Of a stretch of 64,000 nucleotides of DNA, positions 18,342 through 27,948 are shown one piece after another (position 1 is the stretch's first letter; every line of letters starts with the position of its first letter). Source of the stretch: Betaproteobacteria bacterium UBA1934 (GTDB lineage: Bacteria > Pseudomonadota > Gammaproteobacteria > Burkholderiales > Rhodocyclaceae); assembly GCA_002337055.1 (NCBI GenBank), contig DDFG01000005.1:509037-573036 (forward strand), in the 5' to 3' direction. A model generated the notes under the pieces. It had not been told where the DNA came from, did not search any database, and saw nothing but the letters and a program-made list of their open reading frames with translations. The position numbers and the translations under genes are program-made.

Positions 18342-19754
18342 ATGGCGACCCCGCAAGACGTTCTGAAAATGGTTAAGGAAAACGACGTCAAGTTCGTCGA
18401 CTTCCGCTTTACCGATACCCGCGGCAAGGAACAGCACGTGACTGTGCCAGTCAGTGCCTTCGGCGACGAAAAATTTGAAAACGGCCACGCTTTCGATGGT
18501 TCTTCGATCGCCGGCTGGAAGGGTATTCAGGCCTCCGACATGCTGCTGATGCCGGACGCCGACACCGCCTTCATCGACCCGTTCTTCGACGAAACGACGC
18601 TGGTCATCTCCTGCGATGTCGTCGATCCGGCCGACGGCCGTGGCTACGACCGCGACCCGCGCTCGATTGCCAAACGCGCCGAAGCCTACCTGAAGTCCTC
18701 CGGTCTGGGCGACACCGCCTACTTCGGCCCGGAACCCGAATTCTTCATTTTCGACTCCGTCGAGTGGAAGACCGACATGTCGGGCTGCTTCGTCAAGATC
18801 AATTCCGAAGAAGCGGCCTGGGCCTCTGGCGAGAAGCAGGATGGCGGCAACACCGGCCACCGTCCGGGCGTCAAGGGCGGCTACTTCCCGGTTCCGCCGG
18901 TCGACAGCCTGCATGACATCCGCTCCGCCATGGTCACGACACTGGAAGCCATCGGCGTACCGGTTGAAGTGCATCACCACGAAGTGGCAACCGCAGGTCA
19001 GTGCGAAATCGGCACGCTGTTCAACACGCTGGTCCGCCGCGCCGACTGGACGCAGGTCCTGAAGTACGTCGTGCACAACGTGTCGCACCAGTACGGCAAG
19101 ACGGCCACCTTCATGCCCAAGCCCATCGTCGGCGACAACGGTTCCGGCATGCACGTGCACCAGTCCGTGTGGAAGGATGGCAAGAACCTGTTCGCTGGCG
19201 ACGGTTACGCTGGCCTGTCCGAGTTCGCCCTCTACTACATCGGCGGCATCATCAAGCACGCCAAAGCGTTGAACGCGATCACCAACCCGGGCACCAACTC
19301 CTACAAGCGTCTGGTTCCGCACTTCGAAGCCCCGGTCAAGCTGGCTTACTCCGCGAAGAACCGTTCTGCTTCGATCCGCATCCCGTTCGTCGCCTCCACC
19401 AAGGCCCGTCGTATCGAAACCCGCTTCCCGGATCCGATCGCCAACCCGTACCTGGCTTTCGCCGCGCTGCTGATGGCCGGCCTGGACGGCGTGCAGAACA
19501 AGATCCACCCGGGCGATCCAGCCGACAAGAACCTCTACGACCTGCCGCCGGAAGAGGATGCCAAGATCCCGACCGTCTGCGCCAGCCTGGACGAAGCCCT
19601 GGAAGCGCTGAACAAGGACCGCGAATTCCTGACCCGTGGCGGCGTCTTCTCCAACGAATGGATCGATGCCTACATCGACCTGAAGATGGAAGAAGTCAAC
19701 AAGGTGCGCATGACCACGCATCCGGTCGAGTTCGATCTGTACTACAGCTGCTGA
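18342..19754 (+). CDS. glnA: Glutamine synthetase, type I
   Basis: 470 residues, the usual length for the dodecameric GSI-beta enzyme. Motifs seen: FDGSSIAGWK (latch), EPEFFIFD, VEVHHHEVATAGQCEIG, KPIVGDNGSGMHVHQS (ATP/metal) and the adenylylation site Tyr in NLYDLPPEE. It assimilates ammonium into glutamine. The adenylylation loop shows it is under GlnE control; the upstream NtrC sites and sigma-54 promoter show nitrogen-limitation control. The ATG at 18342 follows AAGGAG; the frame is open 14 codons further back but lies in the leader. A strong terminator follows. Confidence 0.97.
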   Translation: MATPQDVLKMVKENDVKFVDFRFTDTRGKEQHVTVPVSAFGDEKFENGHAFDGSSIAGWKGIQASDMLLMPDADTAFIDPFFDETTLVISCDVVDPADGRGYDRDPRSIAKRAEAYLKSSGLGDTAYFGPEPEFFIFDSVEWKTDMSGCFVKINSEEAAWASGEKQDGGNTGHRPGVKGGYFPVPPVDSLHDIRSAMVTTLEAIGVPVEVHHHEVATAGQCEIGTLFNTLVRRADWTQVLKYVVHNVSHQYGKTATFMPKPIVGDNGSGMHVHQSVWKDGKNLFAGDGYAGLSEFALYYIGGIIKHAKALNAITNPGTNSYKRLVPHFEAPVKLAYSAKNRSASIRIPFVASTKARRIETRFPDPIANPYLAFAALLMAGLDGVQNKIHPGDPADKNLYDLPPEEDAKIPTVCASLDEALEALNKDREFLTRGGVFSNEWIDAYIDLKMEEVNKVRMTTHPVEFDLYYSC

Positions 19755-19771
19755 TTTTCGGCGGACTCCAG

Positions 19772-19799
19772 AAAGGGCGGGCTTTCCCGCCCTTTTTTT
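19772..19799 (+). terminator. Rho-independent terminator of glnA
   Basis: Stem AAAGGGCGG / CCGCCCTTT with a 6-nt loop, then a T run; 17 nt after the glnA stop. It separates glnA from the DUF4124 gene and the ntr genes further on. Confidence 0.9.
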
Positions 19800-19857
19800 G
19801 TCCACCAAAACGCCCCTGCCCCGTTATACTCTCTGACATTCAAGGAGGACGGCGTCG

Positions 19858-20313
19858 ATGAACCTCAAATTTCCCGTGCTGATCGCCTGCCTAACGGCCT
19901 TCGGCGCGCACGCCGGCACCATTTACAAATGCGCCAGTGCGGATGGCAGCACGCTGATTTCAAACACCAAGGTCGACAAGAGTTGCAAGGCGGTCGTCAG
20001 CGGCCCCGATAACGCCGTCCCCGCGCCGCGCGCCAAGGCGGCGGCAACGCCGAGTCCGGACAGCTTTCCCAAGGTTGGCGAACAGGAGCAGAAGTCGCGC
20101 GACAGCGACCGCAAACGCATCCTCGAACAGGAATTGGCCGCCGAGCAGAAAAACCTGGATGCGGCACGCCGCGATCTCGCCGAGCAGGAAGCCCCGCGCG
20201 CGGGAGAGGACCGTCAGCGGGCTGCCGACCGCGCGGTGCCTTACCGCGAGCGTGTCGGCCAGCATGAGCGCAATATCGCCGCGATCCAGAAAGAACTGGG
20301 CGGGCTGAAATAA
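19858..20313 (+). CDS. DUF4124-type periplasmic protein
   Basis: 151 residues with a signal peptide (cleavage after AHA in AFGAHAGTIY). The mature start (GTIYKCASADGSTLISNTK) is the DUF4124 signature; a Pro/Ala linker and a charged coiled coil of about 80 residues (DSDRKRILEQELAAEQKNLDAARRDL) follow. Its role is unknown. Such a gene is commonly found between glnA and ntrB in betaproteobacteria, so this locus keeps that order, but an efflux operon now separates it from ntrB. A GGAGG site lies 8 nt before the ATG. Confidence 0.8.
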   Translation: MNLKFPVLIACLTAFGAHAGTIYKCASADGSTLISNTKVDKSCKAVVSGPDNAVPAPRAKAAATPSPDSFPKVGEQEQKSRDSDRKRILEQELAAEQKNLDAARRDLAEQEAPRAGEDRQRAADRAVPYRERVGQHERNIAAIQKELGGLK

Positions 20314-20335
20314 CCGCCACGGGCGAGCTCCGCCC

Positions 20336-23300
20336 TCAGCGTACCCGGTACCAGGCGGAATATAACGCCGGCAGGAAAAGCAGGGTCAGCGCCGTCGCCA
20401 CGATCAGCCCCCCCATGATGGCCACCGCCATCGGTCCGAAGAAATCGTTGCGCGACAACGGGATCATCGCCAGCACCGCAGCCGAGGCCGTCAACACAAT
20501 GGGGCGGAAACGCCGCACCGCCGATTCCACGATGGCCTCGCGCCGGGGCAGGCCCGCCGCCATGTCCTGTTCGATCTGGTCAACCAGAATGACCGAATTG
20601 CGCATGATCATGCCGAACAGCGCAATGGTGCCGAGAAGCGCCATGAAGCCGAAGGGGCGCCCGAAAACCAGCAGGAACAGCGCAATTCCGATAATGCCCA
20701 GCGGCGCGGTCAGCAGCACCATGATCACGCGCGAGGCGCTCTGCAACTGGATCATCAGGATGGTGATGACGGCCAGCACGAACACCGGCAGTCCGGCCAT
20801 GACCGAGCCCTGACCCTTGGCCGACTCTTCGACGCTACCGCCAGCAGTAATCGTGTAACCGTCCGGCAGCTTCGCGCCGACGGCCTCGATCTCCGGTTTC
20901 AGGCGCTCGACCAGCGTGGCCGCCTGTGTCTTGCCATAGACATTGCCGCGGACGGTCATGGTCGGCAGACGGTCGCGACGCCAGATCAGGCCTGGCTCGA
21001 AATCCGGCATCAGGCGCCCGATCTGCGCCAGGGGTACGCTCTTGCCGGCACGGGTCGGGACGGCAAGATCGGGCAAGGCGGCAAGCTGCTGCCGCGCTGC
21101 GGCATCGTTGCGCAGCACAACGTCAATCGACTTATCGGCATCGCGGAAGGTCGTGACCGCCTGCCCGTTCAGCGCGGCATTGACGAACCCCGCCAGATCT
21201 TGCCCCGACACACCCAGAAGGCGCGCCTTATCCTGGTCGATTTCGATACGGATGACCTTGGAAAGCTCGTCCCAGTCGTTATGTACGTTGGATATCTCGG
21301 GCTGGCGCCGCATTGCCTCCGCAATCTCGGTCGCAAACTTCGTGAGCGTTGGCACGTCGGCCCCCGCGATCCGGTACTGGATCGGGTATCCGACCGGCGG
21401 CCCGTTCTCGATGCGCGCAATATTGGCGCGCAAACCTGGAAAATCAGTATCGAACAGGGTCAGCAAGCGCTCGCGCAAAGCCTCGCGGGATGCCAGCCCA
21501 CGCGTCTGAATCACGAACTGCCCGACATTCGAGGCGGGCAGTTGCTGATCGAGCGACAGGAAGAAACGCGGTGCGCCACTGCCGACAAAAGCCGAGAAGT
21601 TCTCGAAGTCGTGATGACTGGCATTGTCCTGCTGCAACCAACGCTCGAACTTGCGGGTGGCTTCGTCTACAGCGTGAATCGCGCTGCCTTCCGGCAAACG
21701 CAACTCCACCAACAACTCGTAGCGCGTGGAATTCGGGAAGAACTGCTTTTCCACCTTGCCCATGCCCAGCACCGCCAGTACGAACAGTACGACTGTGATG
21801 CCGATCACCCGCCAGCGTGCAGCGACGCACGCGCTCACCAGTTTACGAAAACGTTGATAGAAAGGCGTCTGATAAACATCGTGATCGTCGCTGTGCTGCT
21901 GCGCCCCCAGGCCGATGCGATGCAGCCAGGCAATCAGACGCGGCACGCGCCGTTCCAGCCAGCCCGGCGACCGAGGCGCACGCGGGTCGGGTAACAGCCG
22001 GAAACCCAACCAGGGGATGGCGACCACGGCGGCGATCCACGAAATCAGCAGGGCGATGGCATTCACCTGAAAGAAGGCCGAGGCGTATTCGCCCGTCGCC
22101 GATTTGGCGATGGCGATCGGAATGAAGCCCGCCACCGTCACCAGTGTACCCGACAGCATCGGGCCGGCCGTACTGGTATAGGCAAAAGCGGCCGCCCGTG
22201 TGCGATCCCACCCTTGCTCCATCTTCACCCACATCATCTCCACTGCGATGATCGCGTCGTCGACCAGCAGGCCAAGCGCCAGCACTAGCGCGCCCAGCGA
22301 CACCTTGTGCAGGCCGACATCCATCCAGTTCATGAAAAAGAAGCATGCCGCCAGCACCAGAGGGATCGAAATGGCGACCACCAGACCGGTACGCAAGCCC
22401 AGGCTGAGAAAAGTCACCGCCAGCACGACCGCGACCGCCTCGGTCAGCGAGCGCACGAAAGCGCTAACCGAACGCTTGACCGCCGCCGGCTGGCTCGCAG
22501 CCTCACCAATCTCGACACCTACGGGCAGCTTCGCCTGAATGGCCGCAACGCGCTGATTCAGCGCGTGCCCCAGTTCGATAATGTCACCGCCGGCCGACAT
22601 GGCCACGCCGACCATGATGGCCGGTCGACCCTGATAGCGCACAGCCGGCGCCGGTGGATCGACGTAGCCGCGTCGCACGTCGGCGATGTCGCCAAGTCGG
22701 AAGCTGCGCCCGCCAGCTCGGATGAAGGTGTCACGTACCGCGTCGACTCGGTCGAAAGCGCCGCTCGGACGAATGAAAATGCGCTCGCCAGCCGTCTCGA
22801 AAAAGCCGGAACCGGCCACGGCATTCTGCTGCGCCAACGCCTGCGTGATCGTCGCCATGTCGACGCCGAGCGCAGCCAGTTTGGCATTGGCGATGTCGAC
22901 ATAGATTTTTTCGTCCTGCACTCCGAACAACTCGACCTTGCCGACGTATTTGATCCGCAGCAGCTGGTCGCGCACATCCTCGGCCACATCCTTCAGCTGC
23001 GCGGGCGTCATGCCATCGCCGGTAATCGCATACAGGTTGCCGAATACATCGCCGAATTCGTCGTTGAAAAACGGCCCTTGCACGCCCGCCGGCAGCGTTT
23101 GGCGAATATCGCCAATCTTCTTGCGAACCTGATAGAAAACCTCGGGCACTTCGCGCTTGGGCGTCGCGTCGCTGGCAAAGAACATCACCGTCGATTCGCC
23201 GGGCCTGGAATAGCTGGAAACGCGGTCGATCCACGGCGTTTCCTGCAATTTCTTCTCGATCTTGTCGGTCAGCTGCTGCTCCACCTCGCGCGCCGAAGCG

Positions 23301-23470
23301 CCTGGCCACAGAGTCCGTACCACCATGACCTTGAAGGTGAAGGGCGGATCCTCTGCCTGCCCGAGATGTCCGTAGGCGACAATCCCCATTACCGCGATGG
23401 CGAGCATGAAATAGCCGACCAGCGCGCGATGGCGCAGCGTCCAGTCCGAGAGATTGAAAGGATGCCTCAC
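20336..23470 (-). CDS. RND efflux transporter, inner-membrane pump
   Basis: 1044 residues, the full length of an HAE-type RND pump with twelve membrane helices in two halves, each with a large periplasmic loop. Helix 4 carries the paired proton-relay aspartates (LALGLLVDDAIIAVEM). It exports hydrophobic or amphipathic compounds with the adaptor encoded upstream and an outer-membrane channel, which is not in this window. The GTG start overlaps the adaptor stop (GTGA), so the two are translationally coupled. A divergent MarR gene probably represses both. Confidence 0.93.
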   Translation of the reverse strand: MRHPFNLSDWTLRHRALVGYFMLAIAVMGIVAYGHLGQAEDPPFTFKVMVVRTLWPGASAREVEQQLTDKIEKKLQETPWIDRVSSYSRPGESTVMFFASDATPKREVPEVFYQVRKKIGDIRQTLPAGVQGPFFNDEFGDVFGNLYAITGDGMTPAQLKDVAEDVRDQLLRIKYVGKVELFGVQDEKIYVDIANAKLAALGVDMATITQALAQQNAVAGSGFFETAGERIFIRPSGAFDRVDAVRDTFIRAGGRSFRLGDIADVRRGYVDPPAPAVRYQGRPAIMVGVAMSAGGDIIELGHALNQRVAAIQAKLPVGVEIGEAASQPAAVKRSVSAFVRSLTEAVAVVLAVTFLSLGLRTGLVVAISIPLVLAACFFFMNWMDVGLHKVSLGALVLALGLLVDDAIIAVEMMWVKMEQGWDRTRAAAFAYTSTAGPMLSGTLVTVAGFIPIAIAKSATGEYASAFFQVNAIALLISWIAAVVAIPWLGFRLLPDPRAPRSPGWLERRVPRLIAWLHRIGLGAQQHSDDHDVYQTPFYQRFRKLVSACVAARWRVIGITVVLFVLAVLGMGKVEKQFFPNSTRYELLVELRLPEGSAIHAVDEATRKFERWLQQDNASHHDFENFSAFVGSGAPRFFLSLDQQLPASNVGQFVIQTRGLASREALRERLLTLFDTDFPGLRANIARIENGPPVGYPIQYRIAGADVPTLTKFATEIAEAMRRQPEISNVHNDWDELSKVIRIEIDQDKARLLGVSGQDLAGFVNAALNGQAVTTFRDADKSIDVVLRNDAAARQQLAALPDLAVPTRAGKSVPLAQIGRLMPDFEPGLIWRRDRLPTMTVRGNVYGKTQAATLVERLKPEIEAVGAKLPDGYTITAGGSVEESAKGQGSVMAGLPVFVLAVITILMIQLQSASRVIMVLLTAPLGIIGIALFLLVFGRPFGFMALLGTIALFGMIMRNSVILVDQIEQDMAAGLPRREAIVESAVRRFRPIVLTASAAVLAMIPLSRNDFFGPMAVAIMGGLIVATALTLLFLPALYSAWYRVR

Positions 23471-24594
23471 CGCGCCGGCTCCTGCGGCATCGGCTTGACC
23501 GCCTGCCCTTCGGCGAGCCGGTTGGCTCCCACCGCCACCACTGTCTCGTTGCCTTGCAATCCTGCGGAAAGCAGCACGCCATCTTCGCGGAACTGGCGAA
23601 CCTTGACCGGTTGCCGGTGAACCTTGTTGTCGACCACGACCCAGACCGCCGGGCCCTCGCCCTGGTCGAAAACGGCACCGGACGGCACAAACCAGCCCGC
23701 CGCCACATCGCCACCACTCAGGTTCAGGCGCGCTGTCATGCCAAGCTGGACAGCGGGTGTCGGATCAAGAATCCGGATGCGCGCAGCGAAGGTGCGCGTG
23801 GCGGCATCGGCTGCCGGCGACAATTCGCGCAATTCACCCTTCAGGCGCAAGCTTGGGTCCGCCCACAAGCTTACCGTCAAGTTGCGCGCCACGCGGAGTT
23901 CCGCCAGCCGCCCTTCCGGCACCGCCACCAGCACCTCCTTTTCGTCCGGCTGCGCCAGCCGGACGACCGGCTGGCCGGCGGCGACCACCTGACCCGATTC
24001 GGCCAGCACGACAGTAATCACGCCCGCACGATCTGCGGTCAGCGTGCCATAGTCCAGCTGATTGCGACTGGATTCGGCCTGCGCACGCGCTTGCTCGAAA
24101 CGTGCGCTGGCAACGCGGGCGGCATTCTCGCGGGCATCGTAGGCAGTTTGGCTGACAAACTTGCGCTTCAACAGATCGGCATAGCGAACACGGTCGGCTT
24201 CCGCCGTTGCCGCATCGCTCTCGGCGGCAGCCAGTTGTGCCCGCGCTGCCTGCTGGGCGAGCGCCAGATCAGCCGGATCGAGCCGTGCCAGCGGCGTGCC
24301 GGCTTTAACCTGCGCACCCGCATCAACAAGCCGGGCGACGACCTTGCCACCAACACGAAACGCGAGATCGGTCTCGTGGCGAGCACGCACTTCGCCAGTC
24401 AACACCAGCGACCCGCCATCGGCGGCGGAGCGAACCGGTTGTACCAGCACCGGTCGCGCCGTGCCGCTTTCCGGCGTCTGGTTGCCACAGCCAGCCAGAA
24501 CCAGCGCCAGAGGCAGTACGCTCAGGCACCATAACGGCCACCGGGCGGAACTGAACGATTCGGGCAGAGCCGCCCGCGGGTGGGATGGACGCAT
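23467..24594 (-). CDS. RND efflux periplasmic adaptor lipoprotein
   Basis: 375 residues. A lipoprotein signal with lipobox LVLAGC anchors it to the inner membrane. It then has the HlyD-like order: barrel-sandwich hybrid, a coiled-coil hairpin rich in Ala/Gln (LALAQQAARAQLAAAESDAATAEADRV begins it; positions about 115-190), a beta-barrel and a membrane-proximal domain. The ATG at 24594 is favoured over the adjacent GTG because AGGAGG is four bases before it. First gene of the efflux operon. Confidence 0.9.
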   Translation of the reverse strand: MRPSHPRAALPESFSSARWPLWCLSVLPLALVLAGCGNQTPESGTARPVLVQPVRSAADGGSLVLTGEVRARHETDLAFRVGGKVVARLVDAGAQVKAGTPLARLDPADLALAQQAARAQLAAAESDAATAEADRVRYADLLKRKFVSQTAYDARENAARVASARFEQARAQAESSRNQLDYGTLTADRAGVITVVLAESGQVVAAGQPVVRLAQPDEKEVLVAVPEGRLAELRVARNLTVSLWADPSLRLKGELRELSPAADAATRTFAARIRILDPTPAVQLGMTARLNLSGGDVAAGWFVPSGAVFDQGEGPAVWVVVDNKVHRQPVKVRQFREDGVLLSAGLQGNETVVAVGANRLAEGQAVKPMPQEPAR

Positions 24595-24609
24595 CACGCC
24601 TCCTGAATT

Positions 24610-24623
24610 GTTGCATTTGCAAC
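24610..24623. promoter_or_regulatory. Palindrome in marR/efflux divergent promoter
   Basis: GTTGCATTTGCAAC: perfect 6-bp arms GTTGCA/TGCAAC around TT, in the 69-bp gap between the divergent efflux operon and the marR gene. Size and position fit a MarR-dimer operator that would control both directions. Confidence 0.6.
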
Positions 24624-24663
24624 GATATTGGAGGCATCATACCGCCTTCAACTGGATTTTCCA

Positions 24664-25095
24664 ATGACGCCAGATCACTTCGATCACCTTCAGTTTCCAG
24701 GCGCGCTGATCAATATTGTCGCGTTCCGGATGCGACACCGGCTCGACCAGCATCTGCGCAAATACGGCCTGGATGTTTCGGTCTGGCCCGTGCTGGCGTG
24801 TCTGTGGCAACAGGATGGCGTACCGCAAGCACGAATCGGCGAAATCCTGGGGGTCCCCGGTTATGCGATGAGTCGGGGAGTGGATCGCCTGGAGCACGCC
24901 GGCTTGGTGATCCGGCAAAACGACCCGGATAACCGCCGCATTCGGCGTGTCTTTCTGACCGACGCCGGGCGCGCCATGCAAGCTGTATTGCAGCCGGTCG
25001 CCTGCCAGCTCAACCGCGACATGCTGACGGCGTTGGAACCTTCGGAGCAGGCACAGCTGGTCGCGCTGCTCCGAAAGCTGATCGACCAGAGCTGA
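24664..25095 (+). CDS. MarR family transcriptional regulator
   Basis: 143 residues. The winged helix-turn-helix core is ARIGEILGVPGYAMSRGVDRLEHAGLVIRQ with the wing NDPDNRRIRRVFLTDAG; flanking helices form the dimer. It is divergent from the RND operon with a palindrome between, so it likely represses the pump until a ligand binds. The ATG at 24664 lacks a clear ribosome site; an in-frame TTG 36 nt earlier is a weaker alternative. ntrB follows 12 nt after its stop. Confidence 0.88.
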   Translation: MTPDHFDHLQFPGALINIVAFRMRHRLDQHLRKYGLDVSVWPVLACLWQQDGVPQARIGEILGVPGYAMSRGVDRLEHAGLVIRQNDPDNRRIRRVFLTDAGRAMQAVLQPVACQLNRDMLTALEPSEQAQLVALLRKLIDQS

Positions 25096-25107
25096 GGGCA
25101 GACTAAA

Positions 25108-26190
25108 ATGTCGCCCATGAATCCGGAATTCGCACCTTTTGCCGGTCTCGATCTGCTGGCCTCCTCGGTGTTGCTGCTCGACGAAGAACTCGTCATCCGC
25201 TACCTGAATCCGGCTGCCGAGAACCTGTTCGCCAGCAGCGCCCGCAATCTGGTCGGGCAACCGCTGGGCATCGCTCTTTACTGCAGTGCAGGCTTGCTCA
25301 CTGCGCTGGACAACGCGCTCGCCAACAACTGGACCTATTCGGGCCAGGATGTCGAAGTGACACTGGAAGACGAACGCGCTTTGCAACTCAACTGCACGGT
25401 CTCGCCGCTGCACGCCGGGGCGCCGGCGTGCTGCAGGTTGTTGCTGGAATTTCAGCCAATGGAGCAACAACTTGCCGCCAGCCGCGAAGAGCGTCTGCTC
25501 GAACAGCAGCAGGCTAACCGCGAGTTGATCCGCAATCTCGCGCATGAAATCAAGAATCCGCTCGGCGGCATCCGCGGCGCCGCGCAACTGCTCGAACACG
25601 AACTGGCCAATCACGCCGCGGCCGCCAGTTTCAAGGAATACACCCAGGTCATCATCAAGGAGGCCGATCGCCTTCAGGATCTGATGCAGCGTCTGCTCAC
25701 ACCGCACCGCCCTATGCAGCCCAAGACGGTCAATATCCACGAGATTCTGGAGCGCGTACGCAGCCTGCTCACCGCCGAATTTCCGGGCACACTCAGTGTG
25801 CGCCGCGACTACGACACCAGCCTGCCGGAACTGATCGGCGACCGCGAGCAACTCATCCAATCGCTGCTCAACATCGCTCGCAATGCCGCCCAGGCGATGC
25901 AAGGCCACGGCGAGATTCGGCTGCGCACGCGTATCGTCCGCCAGGTGACGCTGGCCAAGAAACGCTACAAGCTGGCGCTGGAAGTGCAGGTGATCGACAA
26001 CGGCCCAGGCATTCCCGACGCCATTCGTGATCGCATGTTCTACCCCTTGGTTTCGGGCAGAGAAGGCGGCAGCGGGCTTGGCCTGACCATCGCCCAGAAC
26101 TTTATCCAGCACCATCACGGCATCATTGAGTGCAACAGCCGGCCAGGTCAGACCTGCTTCACAGTGCGCTTGCCCCTGGCGTCAGGTTAA
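25108..26190 (+). CDS. glnL: Nitrogen regulation sensor kinase NtrB
   Basis: 360 residues without membrane helices, as NtrB should be. An N-terminal PAS domain (LLDEELVIRYLNPAAENLF) is followed by the H box with phospho-acceptor His146 (NLAHEIKNPLGGIRGAAQLL), then N, G1 and G2 boxes (SLLNIARNAAQAM, DNGPGIP, GGSGLGLTIAQN). With PII it phosphorylates or dephosphorylates NtrC according to nitrogen status. It is followed by ntrC at 48 nt. Confidence 0.93.
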   Translation: MSPMNPEFAPFAGLDLLASSVLLLDEELVIRYLNPAAENLFASSARNLVGQPLGIALYCSAGLLTALDNALANNWTYSGQDVEVTLEDERALQLNCTVSPLHAGAPACCRLLLEFQPMEQQLAASREERLLEQQQANRELIRNLAHEIKNPLGGIRGAAQLLEHELANHAAAASFKEYTQVIIKEADRLQDLMQRLLTPHRPMQPKTVNIHEILERVRSLLTAEFPGTLSVRRDYDTSLPELIGDREQLIQSLLNIARNAAQAMQGHGEIRLRTRIVRQVTLAKKRYKLALEVQVIDNGPGIPDAIRDRMFYPLVSGREGGSGLGLTIAQNFIQHHHGIIECNSRPGQTCFTVRLPLASG

Positions 26191-26238
26191 GATCCGACAA
26201 TGGCGCGCTCCTTGCTTTGATCCGCCTATCGCTTTGCC

Positions 26239-27666
26239 ATGAGTCTGCCAACTATGAAACCGGTCTGGATTGTCGATGACGACCGCTCCATCCGCTGGGT
26301 GCTGGAAAAGACCCTGACCCGCGAGGGTATCCCGTTCAAAAGCTTCGCATCGGCCAGCGAAGCGCTCGCAGTCCTCGACCGCGACGGCGTTCCACCTCAG
26401 GTGCTCGTCTCCGATATTCGCATGCCGGGCCAGTCAGGGCTCGAGCTTTTGCAAGAAGTGAAGGCTCGCTTCGCCAACCTGCCGGTAATCATCATGACCG
26501 CCTATTCCGACTTGGAATCTGCGGTTTCAGCCTTTCAGGGTGGTGCCTTTGAATATCTGCCCAAACCCTTCGATGTCGATCAGGCGATTGATCTCATCCG
26601 TCGGGCGATCGACGAATCAATGCACCAAAGCGGTGCATCCGAAGTCGACGCGGTCGCTCCCGAAATCCTCGGCCAGGCCCCGGCCATGCAGGAAGTCTTT
26701 CGTGCCATCGGCCGTCTCGCGCTTTCCAATGCCACGGTGCTGATCACCGGGGAATCCGGTTCCGGCAAGGAACTGGTCGCCCGCGCCCTGCACCGGCACA
26801 GCCAACGCGCAGACAAACCCTTCGTCGCCATCAATACGGCAGCCATTCCCAAGGATCTGCTTGAATCGGAGCTCTTCGGCCACGAGCGTGGCGCCTTCAC
26901 GGGCGCACAGGCGCAGCGGCGAGGCCGCTTCGAGCAGGCGGAGGGCGGCACGCTGTTTCTCGACGAAATCGGTGACATGCCCTCCGAACTGCAAACGCGC
27001 CTGCTGCGCGTGCTCTCGGACGGTCACTACTACCGTGTTGGCGGTCACGCCCCGATCAAGGCCAACGTGCGCGTCATCGCCGCCACGCACCAGGCGCTGG
27101 AAAACCGCGTCAAGGAAGGGCTCTTCCGCGAAGACCTCTTTCACCGACTGAATGTCATTCGCATCCGCTTGCCGTCGCTGCGCGAGCGCCGCGAGGACAT
27201 TCCCCTACTTGCCCGCCACTTCCTGCTGAAGAGCGCGCGCGAATTGGGCGTCGAACCCAAGCGGCTTTCCGAGCCGGCGCTGAAATTCCTCTCAGGATTC
27301 GAGTTTCCCGGTAACGTCCGACAACTGGAAAACCTTTGTCACTGGCTCACCGTGATGGCACCCGGTCAGCAGGTCGAAATCAGCGATCTGCCACCCGAAA
27401 TGCGCGGAAATGACAGCACGACCTTTGCCGGCAGTTGGGAAGAGGCGCTGGAAGCCGAAGCCGACCGTCTCCTGGCGAGCAACGTACCCGAAGTGCACGA
27501 CATGCTGATGCGCACCTTCGAGCGCATACTGATTTCCCGAGCCTTGGCCCACACCGGCGGACGTCGCATCGAAGCGGCACACGCATTGGGTATCGGTCGC
27601 AATACGATCACCCGCAAAATTCAGGAGTTGGGCATCGACGACGGCAAAGACCACGGTCACGACTGA
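26239..27666 (+). CDS. glnG: Nitrogen regulator NtrC
   Basis: 475 residues, the standard three domains: receiver (Asp59 in VLVSDIRMPG), AAA+ sigma-54 activation domain (GESGSGKE Walker A, ERGAFTGAQ loop that contacts sigma-54, TLFLDEIGDMP Walker B) and a C-terminal Fis-type helix-turn-helix (RIEAAHALGIGRNTITRKIQELGI). It is the expected activator at the sigma-54 promoter and twin sites upstream of glnA. The ATG at 26239 is used; a second at 26254 (MKPVW) is possible. Confidence 0.95.
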   Translation: MSLPTMKPVWIVDDDRSIRWVLEKTLTREGIPFKSFASASEALAVLDRDGVPPQVLVSDIRMPGQSGLELLQEVKARFANLPVIIMTAYSDLESAVSAFQGGAFEYLPKPFDVDQAIDLIRRAIDESMHQSGASEVDAVAPEILGQAPAMQEVFRAIGRLALSNATVLITGESGSGKELVARALHRHSQRADKPFVAINTAAIPKDLLESELFGHERGAFTGAQAQRRGRFEQAEGGTLFLDEIGDMPSELQTRLLRVLSDGHYYRVGGHAPIKANVRVIAATHQALENRVKEGLFREDLFHRLNVIRIRLPSLRERREDIPLLARHFLLKSARELGVEPKRLSEPALKFLSGFEFPGNVRQLENLCHWLTVMAPGQQVEISDLPPEMRGNDSTTFAGSWEEALEAEADRLLASNVPEVHDMLMRTFERILISRALAHTGGRRIEAAHALGIGRNTITRKIQELGIDDGKDHGHD

Positions 27667-27948
27667 CATGGCAGGGCGTGCCGATTCAAGGGGCCACGCT
27701 TGAAATTTATCCGCTCGCCCAGAGACGGCGCTCGGATCGATGCTGCCGACATGCACCGCCCGTTGGCCCACCTACTTGATCGACTCGCACTACGCTGGCT
27801 GCGACGATGCAACCGACTTGACCGCGCCTAGACAGCTCCAACCTAGTACGGCGATTTTTACGAAATCTTTACGTTATCCGCGGTAAAACCGGCAGTGTCT
27901 TTATAGAGGATCCCGTACGCTTGGATCCTCCCCTTTCGAAGGCTCGCC

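Noticed and set aside
18324..19808. Reverse-strand open frame of 494 codons across glnA
   Set aside because: Pure antisense shadow of glnA; no ribosome site and no family.
22307..23620. Forward open frame of 437 codons across the RND pump gene
   Set aside because: Antisense to a full-length, motif-complete pump gene.
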